Shown here piece by piece: positions 7,943 to 11,101 of a DNA stretch of 11,101 nt (within the stretch, counting starts at the first letter, position 1; the number at the start of each line of letters is the position of its first letter). The DNA is from CAZJFH01 sp964545205. GTDB taxonomy: Bacteria; Pseudomonadota; Alphaproteobacteria; Rhodospirillales; Magnetospirillaceae. The notes beneath the pieces were generated by a model that saw only the letters and a list, made by a program, of their open reading frames with translations, was not told the DNA's origin and ran no database searches. The DNA lies in assembly GCA_964545205.1 (NCBI GenBank), contig CAZJFH010000101.1, positions 1 through 11,101 on the forward strand. The letters are read 5' to 3'. The translations under genes and the position numbers were made by a program.

Positions 7943-9550
7943 ATGTTCAGGACGGCGGAGCTCGGCCAGAAGGTCTCCAAGGAAGAATTCGACGCCATCG
8001 CCGATGCCCTGCGCATCGAGCTGCTGGAACTGCAGCAGCAGCTCCGCGCCGCCGACTTCCCGGTGATCGTGGTCTTCGCCGGCGTCGACGGCGCCGGCAA
8101 GGGCGAGTCGGTCAACCTGCTCAACGAGTGGATGGATCCGCGCTGGATCGTCACCCGCGCCTACGGCGAGCCCTCGGACGAGGAGCGCGAGCGGCCGCCC
8201 TACTGGCGGTTCTGGCGCGACCTGCCGCCCAAGGGGATGATCGGGCTGTTCCTGTCGTGCTGGTATTCGCGCCCGGTGCTCGACCGCGTGCACGAGAAGA
8301 ACACCCCGGCCGAGTTCGACGAGCGCCTCGACGAGATCGCCGCCTTCGAGAAGACCCTGGCCGACGACGGCGCGCTGTTCGTCAAGTTCTGGATGCATCT
8401 CGGCAAGGACGCCCAGAAGCGGCGGCTGAAGATGCTGGAGAAGGACCCGCTGCGGAGCTGGCGGGTGACCAAGACCGACTGGAAGAACTGGAAGAAGTAC
8501 GACCGCTTCATCGCCGCCGCCGAGCGCACCATCATGCGCACCGGCACCGGCCAGGCGCCGTGGCTGATCGTCGAGGGCGAGGACGACCGTTTCCGGGCGC
8601 TGACGGTGCTGACCAGCCTGCGCGACGCCATCCGCAAGCAGCTCGTGGCCGGCGAGGCGCGACGCAAGGTGATGGACGAGCTGCGCGCCATCCAGGACGG
8701 CCGCCGCGCCGCCGAACTGGCCGAGGTGCAAGCCCATTCCGCCGAGCTGGCCGCGGCCGCCGAGGCCGCGGCCGCCAGCCGCAAGCGCAAGGGCAAGGGC
8801 GGCCCGACGGTGACGCCCGAGGGCCGGCCGTTCCAGCGCACCGTGCTCGACGGGCTCGACATGTCGCAGGCGCTGGCCAGGGACGAGTACGGCATCGCCC
8901 TGAAGCGCGCCCGCGCCGAGCTCAACGCCGTCTACCGCAAGGCCCGCGCCGCCGGCGTCTCGACGCTGATGGTCTTCGAGGGCTGGGACGCCGCCGGCAA
9001 GGGCGGGGCGATCCGGCGCATGACCGCGGCGATGGACGCGCGCGATTACCGCGTCGTGCCGGTCGCGGCGCCGACCGACGAGGAGCGGGCGCAGCACTAC
9101 CTCTGGCGCTTCTGGCGCCATCTGCCGCGCGCCGGACGGGTCACCGTCTTCGACCGCTCGTGGTACGGCCGGGTGCTGGTCGAGCGCGTCGAGGGCTTCG
9201 CCGCCGAGGACGAGTGGATGCGGGCCTATGCCGAGATCAACGCCTTCGAGGAGCAGCTGGTGGCGCACGGGATCGTGCTGCTGAAGTTCTGGATTCACAT
9301 CACCAAGGACGAGCAGTACCGGCGCTTCAAGGCCCGCGAGATCACCGCCCACAAGACCTGGAAGCTCACCGACGAGGACTGGCGCAACCGCGCCAAGTGG
9401 GAGCTCTACGAGACCGCCGTGCACGACATGGTCGAACGCACCAGCACCGGCCTGTCGCCGTGGACGCTGGTCGAGGGCGACGACAAGAACCATGCCCGCA
9501 TCAGGGTGATCGACACCGTGTGCCAGGCCCTGGGCCGGCGGCTCGGCTGA
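7943..9550 (+). CDS. pap: Polyphosphate:AMP phosphotransferase (double-domain PPK2 class II)
   Basis: Transfers a phosphate from inorganic polyphosphate to AMP, giving ADP; a cytosolic enzyme. The 535-residue protein holds two fused PPK2 domains, at about 1-235 and 300-535. Both retain a Walker A loop (GVDGAGKG 47-54; GWDAAGKG 347-354). The C-terminal domain keeps the catalytic FDRSWYGR (D404, R405). The N-terminal equivalent reads FLSCWYSR, so the Asp and first Arg are replaced and that half is probably structural or regulatory, as I recall for other class II PPK2 enzymes. The linker (about 236-300) is helical and Ala/Glu-rich, with a basic patch (SRKRKGKGG). The start is supported by GGGGGA about 8 bases before ATG; a TAATCT (7904-7909) upstream could be a -10, but no good -35 is seen. 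A strong terminator follows 3 bases after the stop. Confidence 0.95.
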   Translation: MFRTAELGQKVSKEEFDAIADALRIELLELQQQLRAADFPVIVVFAGVDGAGKGESVNLLNEWMDPRWIVTRAYGEPSDEERERPPYWRFWRDLPPKGMIGLFLSCWYSRPVLDRVHEKNTPAEFDERLDEIAAFEKTLADDGALFVKFWMHLGKDAQKRRLKMLEKDPLRSWRVTKTDWKNWKKYDRFIAAAERTIMRTGTGQAPWLIVEGEDDRFRALTVLTSLRDAIRKQLVAGEARRKVMDELRAIQDGRRAAELAEVQAHSAELAAAAEAAAASRKRKGKGGPTVTPEGRPFQRTVLDGLDMSQALARDEYGIALKRARAELNAVYRKARAAGVSTLMVFEGWDAAGKGGAIRRMTAAMDARDYRVVPVAAPTDEERAQHYLWRFWRHLPRAGRVTVFDRSWYGRVLVERVEGFAAEDEWMRAYAEINAFEEQLVAHGIVLLKFWIHITKDEQYRRFKAREITAHKTWKLTDEDWRNRAKWELYETAVHDMVERTSTGLSPWTLVEGDDKNHARIRVIDTVCQALGRRLG

Positions 9551-9552
9551 TT

Positions 9553-9584
9553 CGCGGCCGCGGCCCGCCGCGGCCGCGGTTTTT
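9553..9584 (+). terminator. Intrinsic terminator after the polyphosphate:AMP phosphotransferase
   Basis: A perfect 11-bp GC stem (9553-9563 with 9568-9578), 4-base loop CCCG, then G and TTTTT (9580-9584). It begins 3 bases after the stop codon, giving clear Rho-independent termination of the upstream + strand unit. Confidence 0.93.
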
Positions 9585-9744
9585 CGCCGGCGCGGCGGGG
9601 CGGGGCGCGGGGATGTTCGCGCGCCGCTGTACGGCCGGGACGGCGGCGGGCGGCGTCGGCGTCGCCGCCTTGGATTTTCCACAAAGATGTGACAGCGTTC
9701 GTGGATGGGGCGCGCAGGGGCGCGTCCCGAGAGTGAGGTTCGCC

Positions 9745-10338
9745 ATGCGCAAGATCGTTTCGACCGCCGTCGTCGCCGCCGTCGCCGTGGTCGCGACGCC
9801 CGCTCCGGCCCAGGCCGACACCGGGACGAAGGAAATTCTGGGCACCATGCTCGGCGGCGCCGTCGGCGGCCTCGCCGGGTCGCGGATCGGCAAGGGCACC
9901 GGCCGCCTGGCCGCCACCGCGGGCGGCGCCGTGCTCGGCGCCATCATCGGCAACGGCGCCGGCGGCAGCCTCGATCGCGCCGACCGCCTGTACCAGGGCG
10001 GCGGCTATTACGGCGGTTCGGATCGCTACGGCCGCCGGCCCGACATCGTCTACACCCAGCCGCCGGTGGTCTACGCGCCGCCGGTCCATGTCGAGCGCCG
10101 CGTCTATCGGCCGGTGACGGTGTACGACTACTACGGCACGCCGGCCTATCGCGGCTGGGGCCAGCGCGACTACGGCACCGGGCGCGACTACCGCGGCGAT
10201 TACGGCCGCCGCGAGATCGGCCGCGCCGGCCAGCATTGCCGCGAGTACCAGTCGCAGGTCACCGTCGGCGGCCTGCCGCAGCCGGCCTACGGCGTCGCCT
10301 GCCTGCAGCCGGACGGAAGCTGGCGGATCGTCGAGTAG
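9745..10338 (+). CDS. Secreted glycine-zipper protein, 17-kDa surface-antigen-like
   Basis: A 197-residue envelope protein. A Sec signal peptide (basic MRK, hydrophobic Ala/Val core, predicted cut after AQA at 22-24) leaves no lipobox cysteine, so the mature form is not an obvious lipoprotein. Residues 33-74 form a glycine-zipper two-helix membrane module (GGAVGGLAGSRIG, GGAVLGAIIGNGAGG) as in Rickettsia 17-kDa antigen-like proteins. Residues about 84-155 are rich in Tyr, Arg, Pro and Gly and low in complexity. The C-terminal part (AGQHCREYQSQVTVGG, then ACLQPDGSW) resembles the conserved C-terminal segment of these antigens and holds the only two cysteines, C165 and C186, which could form a disulfide in the periplasm. 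The start has GTGAGG about 8 bases upstream. It follows a strong terminator, so it needs its own promoter in 9585-9744, where I see no convincing hexamers. The function is structural or unknown. Confidence 0.88.
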   Translation: MRKIVSTAVVAAVAVVATPAPAQADTGTKEILGTMLGGAVGGLAGSRIGKGTGRLAATAGGAVLGAIIGNGAGGSLDRADRLYQGGGYYGGSDRYGRRPDIVYTQPPVVYAPPVHVERRVYRPVTVYDYYGTPAYRGWGQRDYGTGRDYRGDYGRREIGRAGQHCREYQSQVTVGGLPQPAYGVACLQPDGSWRIVE

Positions 10339-10350
10339 CGAACGGGGCAG

Positions 10351-10382
10351 GCGCCCGCCCGGGAAGCGCGGGCGTCCCGCCC
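10351..10382. repeat. Diverged half-copy of the 89-167 palindrome family
   Basis: GGGAAGCGCGGGCGTCCCGCC at 10361-10381 matches the left half of the 89-167 element apart from one inserted A and a different base after the arm. A short stem (CGCCCG 10352-10357 with CGGGCG 10369-10374) can form. It sits between the convergent glycine-zipper gene and the small minus-strand reading frame and has no T-run. Confidence 0.5.
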
Positions 10383-10403
10383 TCGTCGCGGCGGCTCGAA
10401 GTC

Positions 10404-10529
10404 TCAGGACTTGCGCGGGGGCGCCTTGACCGGGGGCGTGGTCGCCGGCTTCGCGGCCGGTTTGCGGGCCACCAGCCGGCTTAGGACGGCGGCGAACGTC
10501 TTCGGCTTCATGTTGCGCCACAGGAACAT
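10404..10529 (-). CDS. Possible small basic protein (41 aa)
   Basis: A short minus-strand frame with a good ribosome-binding site (AAAGGA, 7 bases before ATG) encodes 41 residues. It has a hydrophobic/amphipathic N-terminal half (MFLWRNMKPKTFAAVLSRL) and a Lys/Pro/Ala-rich tail ending PPRKS. An internal ATG at 10511 would give 35 residues. It lies just beyond the terminator of the iron-binding protein gene, so it would depend on read-through or its own promoter, which I cannot identify. I do not recognise the family. Such a tail is typical of small nucleic-acid- or membrane-associated proteins, but no function should be assigned. It may also be non-coding. Confidence 0.4.
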   Translation of the reverse strand: MFLWRNMKPKTFAAVLSRLVARKPAAKPATTPPVKAPPRKS

Positions 10530-10550
10530 CGTCGCGTCCTTTGCCACCGG

Positions 10551-10585
10551 AAAGACGAAAGGCGGGAGGCCGTCGGCCTCCCGCC
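10551..10585 (-). terminator. Intrinsic terminator of the iron-binding protein gene
   Basis: On the minus strand, GGCGGGAGGCC (10575-10585) pairs perfectly with GGCCTCCCGCC (10561-10571) over 11 bp with a 3-base loop, followed by the T-rich TTTCGTCTTT (10551-10560). It starts 12 bases after the stop of the leftward gene. Confidence 0.85.
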
Positions 10586-10597
10586 CGGAACGGCTGC

Positions 10598-11101
10598 TCA
10601 GCGCCAGCCGACGCGGTCGAACACCTTGACGGCTTCGGCGTTCTTGTCGCCGAGCACGCTGACGTTCAGGTCGTCGGACTTGAACTTGCCCCAGTTCTCG
10701 ACCACCGGCGACCAGGCGACGCCCGGCTTGACCGGGTATTCGGAGTTGCTCTCGGCGTAGATCTTCTGCGCCGCGTCGCCGGACAGGAACTCGATCAGCT
10801 TCACCGCCTCGGCCTTGTTCTTCGCGCTGGCGGTCACGCCGGCGCCCGAGACGTTGACGTGCGTGCCGCGACCCTGCTGGTCGGGGAAGAAGATCGCCAC
10901 CTTCTCGGCGGCGGCCTTCTTGGCCGGGTCGCTGCCGGTCAGCATGCCGCCGTAATAGTAGGTGTTGCCCACGGCGACGTCGCATTCGCCGGCCGCGACG
11001 GCCATGATCTGGTCGGTGTCGCCGCCCTGCGGCTTGCGGGCCATGTTCTCGACGACGCCCTTGGCCCAGGCTTCCGCCTTCTCGGGGCCCTCGTTGGCGA
11101 T
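10598..11101 (-). CDS. Fe(3+) ABC transporter substrate-binding protein, C-terminal part
   Basis: The 167 C-terminal residues of a periplasmic ferric-ion binding protein of the FbpA/FutA/AfuA family, which delivers iron to an ABC permease. The frame stays open to the right edge, so the gene's 5' half, with its signal peptide, lies outside; an internal Met codon at 11044 is not the start. The triple tyrosine in GNTYYYGGM (codons 10952-10960) matches the tyrosines that bind Fe(3+) in this family. Flanking family features are CDVAVGNTYY, a GTHVNVSGAGV strand and the closing SDDLNVSVLGDKNAEAVKVFDRVGWR region (written here in two parts: SDDLNVSVLG and KVFDRVGWR). A terminator follows directly, so the gene is last in its unit; permease and ATPase genes, if linked, would be upstream (to the right) or elsewhere. 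FbpA against FutA cannot be settled from the fragment. Confidence 0.93.
   Translation of the reverse strand: MANEGPEKAEAWAKGVVENMARKPQGGDTDQIMAVAAGECDVAVGNTYYYGGMLTGSDPAKKAAAEKVAIFFPDQQGRGTHVNVSGAGVTASAKNKAEAVKLIEFLSGDAAQKIYAESNSEYPVKPGVAWSPVVENWGKFKSDDLNVSVLGDKNAEAVKVFDRVGWR

Noticed and set aside
9674..9710. EcfG-like promoter before the glycine-zipper gene (GGATT ... CGTT)
   Set aside because: GGATT departs from GGAAC and the spacing is 19 bases, not 16-17; too weak to report as a stress promoter.
7876..10338. 820-residue + strand frame running through the phosphotransferase gene, its terminator and the glycine-zipper gene
   Set aside because: The first three quarters are an out-of-frame Arg/Ala-rich translation, and the frame crosses a strong terminator. 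Only the last 197 residues, from ATG 9745, look like a protein.

Overview
The window is very GC-rich, with strong G/C bias at codon third positions. It looks like a chromosomal segment of an alphaproteobacterium, probably Rhodospirillales- or Hyphomicrobiales-like. Evidence for this is an alphaproteobacterial-type small RNA of the MmgR (alpha-r8) kind, an AarF/ABC1 kinase of the short soluble type, a 17-kDa-antigen-like glycine-zipper protein and GC-rich palindromic intergenic repeats. I see no phage, transposase, CRISPR, tRNA or rRNA. Most genes are housekeeping or metabolic.

Layout. Positions 1-36 may be the last codons of an upstream + strand gene, followed by a long imperfect palindrome (89-167). 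On the minus strand, about 199-272, lies a small RNA gene with a 5' hairpin, an unpaired UUUCCUCCCU segment and an intrinsic terminator. Its start is overlapped by a sequence matching the PhaR (PHB-responsive repressor) operator consensus. Next on the + strand is a soluble histidine kinase with three PAS domains (494-2383) and no adjacent response regulator. A 290-base convergent intergenic region holds several related hairpin repeats. The minus-strand long-chain acyl-CoA synthetase (2675-4483) follows. It diverges from an M3-family oligoendopeptidase (4628-6427) across a 144-base region containing a perfect 8+8 palindrome. Then come an AarF/ABC1-type kinase (6483-7829) and a double-domain PPK2 class II polyphosphate:AMP phosphotransferase (7943-9550), both on +. 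Similar CCCCTCTCCC hairpins follow the peptidase and the kinase. A strong terminator closes the run. A secreted glycine-zipper protein (9745-10338, +) comes next. On the minus strand are a possible 41-residue basic peptide (10404-10529), a terminator, and the 3' part of a ferric-iron ABC transporter binding protein (10598 to beyond the right edge).

How it may fit together. The protein genes do not form one obvious pathway. One loose theme is carbon and energy storage: a candidate PHB-control sRNA with a PhaR-type operator, an acyl-CoA synthetase that releases AMP and pyrophosphate, and an enzyme that recharges AMP using polyphosphate. The sRNA locus is the best-supported item beyond routine annotation. 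I found no convincing evidence of a wholly new multigene system.
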